Below are positions 18,380 through 27,135 of a stretch of 64,000 nt of DNA, piece by piece. Position 1 is the first letter of the stretch. Every line of letters starts with the position of its first letter. The translations under genes and the position numbers were made by a program. A model generated the notes under the pieces. The model was not told the origin of the DNA. It searched no databases and saw only the letters and a list, made by a program, of their open reading frames with translations. Source of the stretch: Flavobacterium terrisoli (GTDB lineage: Bacteria > Bacteroidota > Bacteroidia > Flavobacteriales > Flavobacteriaceae); NCBI RefSeq assembly GCF_030167905.1, contig NZ_JARGNA010000005.1:124001-188000 (forward strand), in the 5' to 3' direction.

Positions 18380-19084
18380 TTAGTTTAAATCCAGGACATC
18401 TTTCATTGAAAACACGCCCTTTTTACCCTGAATCCATTCGGCTGCCAAGACAGCGCCCAAAGCAAATCCTTCGCGACTGTGTGCATGGTGTTTGATTTCG
18501 ATAAAATCTACGTCTGAACGGTAGTAAACACTGTGTGTTCCGGGAACATTCTCTATTCTTTTTGCTTCGATGTGAATCTGATTTTCGGCAGCAGTTTCTT
18601 CTGTCCAGGAAGTATAAGCCGAATTTTCGATAACGCCTTTGGCTAAAGAAATAGCGGTTCCGCTTGGAGAATCCAGTTTTTGGGTATGGTGGATTTCTTC
18701 CATGGATACTTTATAAATCGAAGAGAATCGCGCCATCATTTTGGCCAAATAAGTATTCAGTTCAAAAAATAAGTTTACGCCTAAACTAAAATTGGAACCA
18801 TATAAAAAAGCACCATTTTTTTCGTGGCATAATTTGACTACATCATCATAATGTTCCAACCAGCCTGTTGTGCCGCAAACTACGGGAATTCCATGGTTAA
18901 AAGCAGTCGAAATGTTTTCAACAGCGACCATTGGCACGCTAAAATCGATAGCGACATCGGCTTTTTCTAAACCTTCGTAAGTATTGGATTCATCCTTTCT
19001 GAGTACAATTTCGTGTCCTCTTTCCAAAGCGATTCTTTCGATCACTTTTCCCATTTTTCCGTATCCCAGAAGTGCAATTTTCAT
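18380..19084 (-). CDS. dapB: 4-hydroxy-tetrahydrodipicolinate reductase
   Basis: DapB catalyses the NAD(P)H-dependent reduction step in lysine and diaminopimelate synthesis. The 234-residue protein has the Rossmann start IALLGYGKMGKVIE, CGTTGWLEH, the substrate-binding EIHHTQKLDSPSGTA and the C-terminal FALGAVLAAEWIQGKKG. Its start codon overlaps the stop of the DUF5683 gene by one base, so it is part of the parA-parB-DUF5683-dapB-lepB run. Confidence 0.97.
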   Translation of the reverse strand: MKIALLGYGKMGKVIERIALERGHEIVLRKDESNTYEGLEKADVAIDFSVPMVAVENISTAFNHGIPVVCGTTGWLEHYDDVVKLCHEKNGAFLYGSNFSLGVNLFFELNTYLAKMMARFSSIYKVSMEEIHHTQKLDSPSGTAISLAKGVIENSAYTSWTEETAAENQIHIEAKRIENVPGTHSVYYRSDVDFIEIKHHAHSREGFALGAVLAAEWIQGKKGVFSMKDVLDLN

Positions 19085-19641
19085 TAGAATTTGTAATTAA
19101 AAGTTAGGCCGATATTGGGTTTGGCCGTAAAATCATTTTGATAAACATCCGGTACAACCGAAAGTTTGTCATTGACGTTGAATTGTATCAAATGCGCGTC
19201 AACGTTGGCATCCACAATATTCAAAATGTAGAAACCTACGGTTATCATCAGCGATAAATCCCTGTTTCTTTGGTAAAACCGTTGCGCCTGAATCAGTCGG
19301 GAATCATCCAGATAATCATATTGATCATCGTTAAATCCGGCCAATCTTCTTTTATAAGCGTCGCGATAGCTGTGGTATTTTTTGTTGTTGTCAAGGTAAA
19401 AATACATGCTCGTTCCAATGGCTCCGTAAACGATTGGAATTTTCCAGTATTTCTTATTGTAAGCTTGTCCCAATCCGGGTAGAATAGCCGAATAGAAGGC
19501 AGCTTTTGCCGGAGTCAAAGGATCTATTTCTTTCATTTTAGTGGTATCGGTAACCACCAAACCTTTGATTTCATCTTGCGCAAAAAGCGATTGATTTCCA
19601 AACAGGCAGCAAAGAACAATTATGTAGAGAAACCTATTCAC
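19084..19641 (-). CDS. DUF5683 domain membrane/secreted protein
   Basis: The 185-residue protein has an N-terminal signal sequence (MNRFLYIIVLCCLFGNQSLFAQ) and the DUF5683 core: DPLTPAKAAFYSAILPGLGQAYNKKYWKIPIVYG followed by a hydrophobic helix, a YRDAYKRR segment and an NVDAHLIQFNV segment. The end LSVVPDVYQNDFTAKPNIGLTFNYKF looks like outer-membrane beta strands. Function is unknown. It overlaps dapB by one base and shares one base with the parB stop. Confidence 0.88.
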   Translation of the reverse strand: MNRFLYIIVLCCLFGNQSLFAQDEIKGLVVTDTTKMKEIDPLTPAKAAFYSAILPGLGQAYNKKYWKIPIVYGAIGTSMYFYLDNNKKYHSYRDAYKRRLAGFNDDQYDYLDDSRLIQAQRFYQRNRDLSLMITVGFYILNIVDANVDAHLIQFNVNDKLSVVPDVYQNDFTAKPNIGLTFNYKF

Positions 19642-20540
19642 TAACCTTTGATTAATTTGATAATGCGGTTGAAATCTTCCTCAGAGTGGAAAGGAATGGT
19701 AATTTTGCCTTTGCCGTTTCCGGCCACTTTTACGTCGATTTTGGTTCCGAAGAAATTCACAAAAGCCTTTTTTTGCTCTTCGGCCACAGTGAAATTCTCT
19801 CCTTTTTTGGCTTTCGCCGGAGCTGGTTTTAAACTATCCTGGTAGTTTTTTACCAAAGCTTCAGTTTCACGAACGGAAAGATTTTGGCTTACGATTTTTT
19901 GGTAAATATCGGTTTGTACGTCTTGGTTTTCGATATTGATGATGGCACGGCCGTGACCCATGCTAATGAATCCATCTCTGATTCCGGTTTGGATAATCGG
20001 GTCTAATTTCAACAAACGCAGGTAGTTAGCGATGGTAGAACGTTTCTTGCCTACTCGCTCACTCATTTGCTCCTGAGTCAATTGGATTTCGTCAATCAAT
20101 CTTTGGTATGACAAGGCAATCTCAATTGGGTCTAAGTCATGACGCTGGATGTTTTCCACCAAAGCCATAATCAACGACTCATTGTCATTGGCAATTCGGA
20201 TGTAAGCCGGAACAGTAGTTAGTCCAACCAATCTCGAAGCGCGCAAACGACGCTCTCCCGAAATCAACTGGTATTTATTGAAGTCTAATTTGCGAACGGT
20301 AATCGGCTGGATAAGCCCTAATTCCTTGATGGAAGACGCCAATTCCTGAAGTTGCTCTTCGTTGAAATTGGTTCTCGGCTGAAACGGGTTGATTTCAATC
20401 GCTTCGATATCCAATTCGATAATATTCCCTACAACCTTGTCGGCATTCTTGTCGCCGATAGATTTGATATCATTTTCAGGGTCTTTTAATAGGGCAGATA
20501 ATCCTCTTCCTAAGGCTTGTTTTTTTATCGCTTTTGCCAT
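19641..20540 (-). CDS. parB: Chromosome-partitioning protein ParB
   Basis: ParB binds centromere-like parS sites and, as a CTPase clamp, spreads to direct chromosome segregation. The 299-residue protein has the LGRGLSALL start, the CTP-binding boxes FQPRTNFNEEQLQELASSIKE and GERRLRASRL, the ENIQRHDLDPIEIALSY helix and the HTH TQEQMSERVGKKRSTIANYLRLL, with a C-terminal dimerisation tail. No obvious parS palindrome was found in the window. It follows parA with a 3-base gap. Confidence 0.96.
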   Translation of the reverse strand: MAKAIKKQALGRGLSALLKDPENDIKSIGDKNADKVVGNIIELDIEAIEINPFQPRTNFNEEQLQELASSIKELGLIQPITVRKLDFNKYQLISGERRLRASRLVGLTTVPAYIRIANDNESLIMALVENIQRHDLDPIEIALSYQRLIDEIQLTQEQMSERVGKKRSTIANYLRLLKLDPIIQTGIRDGFISMGHGRAIINIENQDVQTDIYQKIVSQNLSVRETEALVKNYQDSLKPAPAKAKKGENFTVAEEQKKAFVNFFGTKIDVKVAGNGKGKITIPFHSEEDFNRIIKLIKG

Positions 20541-20543
20541 GGC

Positions 20544-21311
20544 TTAATTGCTGTTTTTCTTGATAATTTCCTGTGCCAAACTCAAGTAGTTTGTGGCACC
20601 TCTGCTCGTAGCGTCAAAGTTAATGATACTTTCACCAAAACTTGGCGCTTCACTCAATTTTACATTACGCTGGATGATGGTTTTGAAAACCATATCGTTG
20701 AAATGCTTTTGCACTTCTTCCACCACCTGATTGGACAAACGCAAACGCGAGTCATACATGGTTAGTAAAAGGCCTTCTATATCTAAGTTGGGATTGTGTA
20801 TTTTTTGTACGCTTTTAATCGTATTCAGTAATTTTCCTAAACCTTCCAAGGCAAAATACTCACACTGAATCGGAATCACAACGCTATCGGCAGCGGTTAA
20901 CGCATTTAACGTCAACAAACCCAATGATGGCGCGCAATCAATCAAAATGTAATCGTATTGGTCTTTTACGCTTTCCAAAGCTTGCTTGAGCATGTATTCG
21001 CGGTTTTCTTTGTCTACCAATTCGATTTCAATAGCTACCAAGTCAATATGTGCCGGAACTACCCAAACATTTGGCGCGGTACAAGCTATGATTGCCTCTT
21101 CGGGTGTATTGCTGTGTTCTAAGATTTGGTAAGTACCAATTTCAATACTTTCGACGTCTATTCCCAAACCTGAACTTGCGTTGGCCTGAGGATCGGCATC
21201 AATCAATAACACTTTTTTTTCTAAAACACCCAGTGATGCTGCAAGATTTACAGAAGTTGTCGTTTTCCCGACACCACCTTTTTGATTGGCAATTGCAATG
21301 ATTTTACCCAT
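20544..21311 (-). CDS. parA: Chromosome-partitioning ATPase ParA
   Basis: ParA is a Walker-type ATPase that dimerises on DNA and positions ParB-parS complexes. The 255-residue protein has the deviant Walker A KGGVGKTTTSVNLA near the N-terminus, DADPQANAS, the IDCAPSLGLLTLNAL switch II region and a KLSEAPSFGESI motif. Length is that of chromosomal (Soj-type) ParA without an N-terminal HTH. The spacer before it (21312-21480) carries only an AT-rich putative promoter region. Confidence 0.96.
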   Translation of the reverse strand: MGKIIAIANQKGGVGKTTTSVNLAASLGVLEKKVLLIDADPQANASSGLGIDVESIEIGTYQILEHSNTPEEAIIACTAPNVWVVPAHIDLVAIEIELVDKENREYMLKQALESVKDQYDYILIDCAPSLGLLTLNALTAADSVVIPIQCEYFALEGLGKLLNTIKSVQKIHNPNLDIEGLLLTMYDSRLRLSNQVVEEVQKHFNDMVFKTIIQRNVKLSEAPSFGESIINFDATSRGATNYLSLAQEIIKKNSN

Positions 21312-21480
21312 TTATATATGATCAATTTTGAGCCGTAAAAATACGATTAATTATGGGTTTGTCAAGGCTTATTTGTTAACATTCTGGTAAAGTTTTGAAG
21401 ATGAGAAAAGAAGAAAGATAAAAGAGAAAAGACTTAAGATTTTCACTGTTTAAATCGATAAAATTCACAATTCACAATTT

Positions 21481-22362
21481 TTATTTGTTCCCTTTGTTTT
21501 TAATCATCATCTCCAGCATATCCCACATTTCCTGCGGAATTTTTTCTAAGATGTTGAATTGTCCCGCGCCTTGCAACCATTCGCCACCATCGATAGTCAC
21601 TACTTCTCCGTTGATATAAGCCGAGAAGTCCGAAACCATATAGGCTGCCAGATTGGCCAATTCCTGATGATCGCCCACTCTTTTCAAAGGCACTTTTTTA
21701 GCCATATCAAACTTTTCAGCCAAATCTCCAGGAAGCAATCTGTCCCAAGCGCCTTTGGTTGGAAATGGCCCCGGAGCAATCGCATTCATACGGATGCCGT
21801 ATTTGGCCCATTCGACAGCCAAACTTCTGGTCATGGCTAAAACGCCGGCTTTAGCGGTAGCGCTCGGCACTACATAACCCGAGCCTGTCCAGGCATAAGT
21901 GGTGACAATGTTCAGAACATTACAGTTGGTTTGTTTGGTATTGATCCAATGTTTTCCAAAGGCAAGTGTACAGTTTTTGGAACCTTTTAGCACTATATCG
22001 ATGATGGTATCAAAAGCATTGGCCGATAATCTTTCAGTAGGAGAGATGAAGTTTCCTGCTGCATTGTTGAGTAAAACATCCACTTTGCCAAAGGTTTTGA
22101 GTACTTCAGCGAGCATCGCTTCCACTTGGTCGTAATGACGCACATCACATTGCAGCGGTAAACATTTTCCGCCAGTTTCTGTTTCCAATTCGGTTGCGGT
22201 GGTTTGAAGTTTTTCAATATCTCTTGAAGTGATGGCGACTTTAGCACCCAGTTCCAGAAAATATTTGGTCATGGCTTTGCCTAAGCCGCTTCCGCCACCG
22301 GTTACCACAATTACTTTGTCTGAAAGCGCATTATCGCGAAGCATTTTTGCAGAAAAATCCAT
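21481..22362 (-). CDS. SDR oxidoreductase, 2,4-dienoyl-CoA-reductase-like
   Basis: The 293-residue short-chain dehydrogenase has the cofactor loop TGGGSGLGKAM, LLNNAAGNF and APGPFPTKGAW. In place of the usual YxxxK it has PSATAKAGVLAM, i.e. Lys without the catalytic Tyr. That substitution is characteristic of the peroxisomal-type 2,4-dienoyl-CoA reductases, which reduce conjugated dienoyl-CoA intermediates of unsaturated fatty acid oxidation with NADPH. Assignment to that reaction is by family resemblance. It stands alone between parA and the T9SS genes. Confidence 0.88.
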   Translation of the reverse strand: MDFSAKMLRDNALSDKVIVVTGGGSGLGKAMTKYFLELGAKVAITSRDIEKLQTTATELETETGGKCLPLQCDVRHYDQVEAMLAEVLKTFGKVDVLLNNAAGNFISPTERLSANAFDTIIDIVLKGSKNCTLAFGKHWINTKQTNCNVLNIVTTYAWTGSGYVVPSATAKAGVLAMTRSLAVEWAKYGIRMNAIAPGPFPTKGAWDRLLPGDLAEKFDMAKKVPLKRVGDHQELANLAAYMVSDFSAYINGEVVTIDGGEWLQGAGQFNILEKIPQEMWDMLEMMIKNKGNK

Positions 22363-22411
22363 AAAGTTTATTTTTTAGTAAATATATAAACTTCGGCTTC
22401 AGAAAAAAAAT

Positions 22412-22446
22412 AAACCGGATTGAAGTGATTACTTTCAATCCGGCTT
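22412..22446 (-). terminator. Intrinsic terminator after the first T9SS gene
   Basis: Perfect 10-bp arms CCGGATTGAA/TTCAATCCGG with a 9-base loop; on the minus strand the stem is followed by a T-rich run, fitting termination of the gene ending at 22475. Confidence 0.8.
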
Positions 22447-22474
22447 TTTCACATTACACTTATTAACCTAACAT

Positions 22475-23410
22475 TTATTTTTTGATGAACTTTTTGATAA
22501 TGCTACCGGCATTTGATTCGACGTGAATAAAATACATTCCGGCATTTAACGGACTTACATCCATGGTATAGACATAATTTGACATTTCTGTGGTCGTATT
22601 TTGTTTTACGACTTTGCCTTGCATGTCTATAATTTTATAAGTTACCAGATCACTTTTTAAGCGTCCCGGAATGATGTTTAATTCATTGTCCGCCGATGTA
22701 GGATAGACGACGAACTCGTTGTCGATAATACTTGCTTCCTGTCCTAAAGCAGCAAAATTGGTGACCACATTGTCTATGAGCAAACGGCTTCCAAATGTCG
22801 GAGTTGAGCCTTCTTTTGCCATGCTGAATGAGATGTTCATAAACGCTCTGGGCGCATTGCTGGTATACGTAATAGGAATGTAGACATACTGGAATTGGCT
22901 ATTTGTTCCCGAAATATCTAAGGACGCATTTCCGATTATGTTTCCTTGGTCGTCAGCCACTTCAATGACTGCTGTAGCTATGTCATTTCCGGCAGGAAGG
23001 AATTTATAGTAAAATCCGAGCATATCAATATGATCTCCGGGAACTACAGGAATACCTGGATTCCAACCCGGACTGTCTTGTTCAGGATCATTGAAAATCA
23101 TAGCCATTCCCGGAATCACAAAATCTTGTGTTGCGTTATAGGCATTTGAAATTTCCATGGCATATTGCCCGGTTTGTGCTTCAGTTGTAGCATAAACCAT
23201 TGACGGAACACACCAAGTGAACTGAATTTGGTCACCAACAGATTCTCCGGTTTCGGCATCAATGACAACTTGTTGTAAAAAGGTCATTCCCCAATTGCTT
23301 GGCAGAAAATTTGGTTTTACATTTTCAAAATTCCCGTTTGTCACCTGCGCATTTGCACCTGAAGTGAAAACGAGTAAAACCATACTTAAGAAAAGATAAT
23401 GCTGTTTCAT
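22475..23410 (-). CDS. T9SS type A-sorted secreted protein
   Basis: With the start at 23410 the product has 311 residues: a signal peptide (MKQHYLFLSMVLLVFTSGANA), a jelly-roll-like region resembling PCMD/carbohydrate-binding modules (GNFENVKPNFLPSNWG near the start) and a C-terminal type A T9SS sorting domain (VYPTSADNELNIIPG, NAGMYFIHVESNAGSIIKKFIKK). A longer frame to 23551 exists but its extra 47 residues do not form a signal peptide, and an exact -7 promoter element lies inside it at 23465-23472. The protein should cross the outer membrane via the T9SS and be attached or released. Ligand unknown. Confidence 0.88.
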   Translation of the reverse strand: MKQHYLFLSMVLLVFTSGANAQVTNGNFENVKPNFLPSNWGMTFLQQVVIDAETGESVGDQIQFTWCVPSMVYATTEAQTGQYAMEISNAYNATQDFVIPGMAMIFNDPEQDSPGWNPGIPVVPGDHIDMLGFYYKFLPAGNDIATAVIEVADDQGNIIGNASLDISGTNSQFQYVYIPITYTSNAPRAFMNISFSMAKEGSTPTFGSRLLIDNVVTNFAALGQEASIIDNEFVVYPTSADNELNIIPGRLKSDLVTYKIIDMQGKVVKQNTTTEMSNYVYTMDVSPLNAGMYFIHVESNAGSIIKKFIKK

Positions 23411-23464
23411 AATGATATTGTTTTGATTGATTATAGGAAACTTTTTCATAGCAATTTCCAAAAC

Positions 23465-23472
23465 CAAAATTA
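23465..23472 (-). promoter_or_regulatory. -7 element deciding the start of the 22475 gene
   Basis: On the minus strand TAATTTTG, an exact TAnnTTTG match 54 bases upstream of the 23410 start. Transcription from it would exclude the longer reading frame. Confidence 0.5.
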
Positions 23473-23557
23473 GATATAAGATTTCATTTTCATTCAAAAT
23501 GAAGGTGAACAATAGGTGAACATGATTGAGATTTTTGCTAAATCCCAGCAATGCTAG

Positions 23558-25339
23558 CTATTTTAGAATCAATTTTTTATGGGTTGATTTGTCTCCGGAT
23601 GTCAACTCAATAATGTAAAGACCGCTATTGAGGTTTCCTAAATTGATCGTTGACTCTTCATTTTCTATAATCCCTGAAAAAACTTTTTTGCCTGAAATAT
23701 CGAATACGGTCAGTGTAGTATTTGATTCCAAATCTTTGATCGAAATATTGACCAAACCATCGGATGGATTTGGATAGATTTCAAATCTTTTCTCCTCCGG
23801 AGTAGGATTGCCCAATACAATACAAGTTGATTCAATATTATATTTGGCGATAAACAAACCGGCATTATTTGGAATTCCGTTATTGTTGGAATTCAGCAAA
23901 AATTCATTGGCAGAAGGATCAAAATCGAGTTGGCCTCTGTAAGTTCCCGTGATGATAATGTCATTGTTCGGATCTAAGGCAATAGGCAGATAACCGTTGA
24001 AATCCACAAAAGTGACATTCCCCAATTTGCCAATATCCATGGACCATAAATGTTCACCAGTCGGGGAATAGGAAGCGATGAAGGCATCGACAGTGTTGTT
24101 TAAAGTGCTCAATATATTTTCCTCAGTATCTGGATTGAAATCACAATTCCCCTGAAATTCACCGGAAACATAGATGTTGTCGCAACTGTCCAGAATGATA
24201 TTAGCATTAAAGGACGAAGGAAAGAAAGTAGTTTGTGTACTAGTAGGTGTTGCAAATTGCTTGTTCCAGCCTAAGTCACCATTATTATTGTATTTAACTA
24301 AAACAGAGCTGTAAAAATCATTGGTATCTAAAGTAGTAGCCGTAGGCAAAAAAGTGGCATTGCCTTTAAAGGAATAAGTCATGATAATGTCATTATTGCT
24401 GTCTTTTTTGATAAAAGTCATGAATATGTCTGTCGGCGCTGTGCCACGGATATGCCTGTTCCAAAGAAGATCACCGGTAGAGCTGAATTTGGCAATAAAA
24501 GCAGAACTGAATGCCCCGAAGGAAACCGATTGTGAGGTAATAAAAGCATTGGCTGCCTCACTCGGATTCAAATCAACGGTTCCGACAAAATTGCCACTCA
24601 TGAAAATATTATTGTCGTCATCCACTTCCAAACCGCTGAGGATTACAGCGCCATTGCATCTGAACTGCTTTACCCATTGAAAATTTCCCGTATCCGAAAG
24701 AGACAAAAGGAAACCATCATTGTTAAATGCGCTTAGTTCAGCAGTTTCGGAAACCGAAGGATTAAAATCCATTGTTCCAAAAAATAAACCGGAAATCAAT
24801 AGAGCGTTGTTTTGTTTCTTCAGGGCAAAAGTGGATACAAAATTCTCCTCGACATCATCAAAATATTGGGTCCAGAGTTCGGTTCCATCTGTATTCCATT
24901 TGGACACAAAAAAACCGCGTGTGCTGGTAAAGCCAGTCAGATACAGATTGTTTCCATCAATAATCATCGAAGAAGCGCGCTCTTCATTCATATTGGCAAA
25001 AGTGGGTTCGATAAGATTATGCGCCCAAATGAATTCTCCGGCCGAATTGTATTTGGCCACATAAACATCGGCTTCTCCATCAGTCACATTGACGGTTCCT
25101 CCTTGGTAAACCAATGGGAAACTTCCGGATGTACTGGTATCAAAATCCACGGTTCCATGGTACAATCCGGTGATGTAAAAGTTTCCGTTACTATCGGTAA
25201 CCGTGGCACGCGACCAAACGCCGTGTTCGTGCTGGGTTTCGAGTGATTGGGCAAAAAGAAGTGTTGGTGTTTGAGAATAACTGAACAAAGTCGTCAGTAG
25301 TAACAATAAGGTAATCTTTGTTGAGAAATTTTTTTTCAT
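23558..25339 (-). CDS. T9SS type A-sorted protein with SBBP-like beta-propeller repeats
   Basis: From the start at 25339 the product has 593 residues: signal peptide (MKKNFSTKITLLLLLTTLFSYSQ), then several propeller-blade repeats of the form DNNIFMSGNFVGTVDLNPS / DNIYVSGEFQGNCDFNPD / NDIIITGTYRGQLDFDPS, alternating with AFIAKFSSTGDLLW-type strands. These are SBBP-like repeats. The C-terminus is a type A T9SS signal (YPNPSDGLVNISIKD to STHKKLILK). A likely surface or secreted protein of unknown ligand. The 10-residue longer frame is rejected because a -7 element overlaps it. A 147-base spacer separates its end from the 311-residue T9SS gene. Confidence 0.9.
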   Translation of the reverse strand: MKKNFSTKITLLLLLTTLFSYSQTPTLLFAQSLETQHEHGVWSRATVTDSNGNFYITGLYHGTVDFDTSTSGSFPLVYQGGTVNVTDGEADVYVAKYNSAGEFIWAHNLIEPTFANMNEERASSMIIDGNNLYLTGFTSTRGFFVSKWNTDGTELWTQYFDDVEENFVSTFALKKQNNALLISGLFFGTMDFNPSVSETAELSAFNNDGFLLSLSDTGNFQWVKQFRCNGAVILSGLEVDDDNNIFMSGNFVGTVDLNPSEAANAFITSQSVSFGAFSSAFIAKFSSTGDLLWNRHIRGTAPTDIFMTFIKKDSNNDIIMTYSFKGNATFLPTATTLDTNDFYSSVLVKYNNNGDLGWNKQFATPTSTQTTFFPSSFNANIILDSCDNIYVSGEFQGNCDFNPDTEENILSTLNNTVDAFIASYSPTGEHLWSMDIGKLGNVTFVDFNGYLPIALDPNNDIIITGTYRGQLDFDPSANEFLLNSNNNGIPNNAGLFIAKYNIESTCIVLGNPTPEEKRFEIYPNPSDGLVNISIKDLESNTTLTVFDISGKKVFSGIIENEESTINLGNLNSGLYIIELTSGDKSTHKKLILK

Positions 25340-25363
25340 AGCTTTTAATTTTTTTGATTTAGT

Positions 25364-25371
25364 CAAATTTA
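25364..25371 (-). promoter_or_regulatory. -7 element for the propeller T9SS gene
   Basis: Minus-strand TAAATTTG, exact TAnnTTTG, 24 bases upstream of the chosen start at 25339. Confidence 0.5.
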
Positions 25372-25451
25372 AAAAGCCGGTTTATCTCTTCTTGTTTTTT
25401 AAGGTTTACATAAGGTAAACAACGGTGTAAATAATTGAAATTCAGTAGTTT

Positions 25452-27062
25452 TTACACGCTAAGAATGAAATCGGTAAGGTTTTCTTCGGTGTTTAACAGC
25501 AGTTTTTTTCTCAAACGGTGACGTGCGGTTTTCACACTGTCGGGCGAAATGTTGAGAATAGATGCCATTTCCTTGATGGAAAGGTTTAATTTGATCAGGG
25601 CGCAGATTTTCAGGTCATTGGCACTGATGTCGGGGTATTTTTGTTTTAACCTAGTGTAGAAATTTTTGTTGACACTTTCAAAATAGTTGTCAAAGTCGCG
25701 CCAGTTGTTGTCCTGGATGGTGTACTTGCTCACGAGTTTTTTAAGTTCGCCTTCCGAGTTAGGTTCTTTCCTGTTGATGATGCTTTTGATTTCATCGAGA
25801 ATCTCATTCTTTTCAATCATCTGAATGGTCACGGCGCTCAACTGACTTTCTTTGTGTTCGATGTCGTTTTGGAATTGTTGCTCTTTCAGGTGTTTTTGCT
25901 CTTCCATCAAGGCTACTAATTCCTCTTTGGTTTTGAGTAATTGCTTGTCGCGTTTGTTGATTCGTTTCAAAAAGAAAAATCCGATTGTAAAGATTAAAAT
26001 CAATAAGCCCAACAGCGTAATCAGTAAATAGTTGGTCAGTTTGGACACTTCCTGCTCTTTGGAAATCAATTCGAGCTTTCTGTTTTTTTCAGAAACTTCA
26101 AACTGGACTTCGAGGCTTTTTACGATTTGTTCTCTTTCAAATGAATAAAAACTGTCTTTGATTTGAATGACTTCTTCCTGAAGCTGACTCACTTTAAGGA
26201 AATCATCCTGTTTCTTTTTCAGTTCAATTAAAGCTTCTATGGTTCTAATTTCAAAGGTCTTATCGCTTAATGGCATAGCGATGATTCTCGCTTTGTCAAA
26301 ATAATTCTCCGCGACGATAAAGTTGTTTTCAAACCGCAGATGCCATTTGCCCAAAGCAATAAGTGAATAAACCTGCGCTTGCTTGTTTTCGGTTTTTTCG
26401 GCCAGTTCAAATGCTTTTTTGAAATAATTCAGGCTGCTTTCTTTCTGATTGTTCTTTTGGGCTATTTCTCCGAATTTCATATAAGACGTAGGCAAATAAG
26501 CCAAATTATTGAGCTTTTCAAATTCGGAAAGTGCCAATCTGAAATACTTTTCAGCATCTTCAGCTTCATTTTTCATCTCGTATAAATTGCCCAAGCTATT
26601 ATAGGCCAAGCCCAAAGTTCCGGTGCTGTCTTTTTTATCCTTGAGTTCGTCAGCGACTTCCATACTCAATCGCATGGCGTCTTCATACTTTTTTTGGCGG
26701 CTGTAAATGGTGCTAATGAGTTGCAGGCATTTGTATCTTCCGATTTTGGCTTGCTCAGCATCGGTTTTTTCCAGTTTCTTGTATTGGTCCAGCGATTGTG
26801 TGGCAAATTGAAGTCCTTTTTCTAAACTCGAACCATAGGTACAAATTCCAAGATAGAATAAGGCGTCTGCTTTGTCTTTGGTGTTTTTTTCTTTGGTTGC
26901 TATTTCATTGGCTTCCCAAAATAGCTTGAAAGCTTCGGTATCGTTGTCTTTGATGAGTTCGGCCCAACCTTTTTGCAGTAATTTATTTCCTGATGTTTGG
27001 GCATGGCCAACACCAATGATGGAAAAAATAAGGATTAGACAGAAGTACTTCAATAAATTCAT
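25452..27062 (-). CDS. TPR sensor-like protein with membrane helix and C-terminal LuxR HTH
   Basis: The 536-residue protein has a signal peptide (to about residue 21), periplasmic TPR repeats (ADALFYLGICTYGSS, GLAYNSLGNLYEMKNEAEDAEKYF, YMKFGEIAQKNNQKESSLNYF), a membrane helix (YLLITLLGLLILIFTIGFFF, about 345-365), a cytoplasmic coiled coil and a C-terminal HTH (LNLSIKEMASILNISPDSVKTARHRLRKKL). This one-component layout is common in Flavobacteria: periplasmic sensing tied directly to DNA binding. It lies just upstream of two T9SS genes on the same strand and may control them; that is inference from position. Confidence 0.88.
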   Translation of the reverse strand: MNLLKYFCLILIFSIIGVGHAQTSGNKLLQKGWAELIKDNDTEAFKLFWEANEIATKEKNTKDKADALFYLGICTYGSSLEKGLQFATQSLDQYKKLEKTDAEQAKIGRYKCLQLISTIYSRQKKYEDAMRLSMEVADELKDKKDSTGTLGLAYNSLGNLYEMKNEAEDAEKYFRLALSEFEKLNNLAYLPTSYMKFGEIAQKNNQKESSLNYFKKAFELAEKTENKQAQVYSLIALGKWHLRFENNFIVAENYFDKARIIAMPLSDKTFEIRTIEALIELKKKQDDFLKVSQLQEEVIQIKDSFYSFEREQIVKSLEVQFEVSEKNRKLELISKEQEVSKLTNYLLITLLGLLILIFTIGFFFLKRINKRDKQLLKTKEELVALMEEQKHLKEQQFQNDIEHKESQLSAVTIQMIEKNEILDEIKSIINRKEPNSEGELKKLVSKYTIQDNNWRDFDNYFESVNKNFYTRLKQKYPDISANDLKICALIKLNLSIKEMASILNISPDSVKTARHRLRKKLLLNTEENLTDFILSV

Positions 27063-27135
27063 GCCTCAAAAATAGATTTTTTTGAGTTTACTTAGTAAAA
27101 ATCAGGTTGACATATAGTATACATGTCCGGATTTT

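Noticed and set aside
19641..21480. parS sites near parAB
   Set aside because: No palindrome of the GTTCCACGTGGAAC or TGTTTCACGTGAAACA type was found by eye.
27067..27074. Exact -7 match just upstream of the TPR-LuxR gene
   Set aside because: It lies only 5 bases from the start codon, so transcription would begin at or inside the gene; probably chance.
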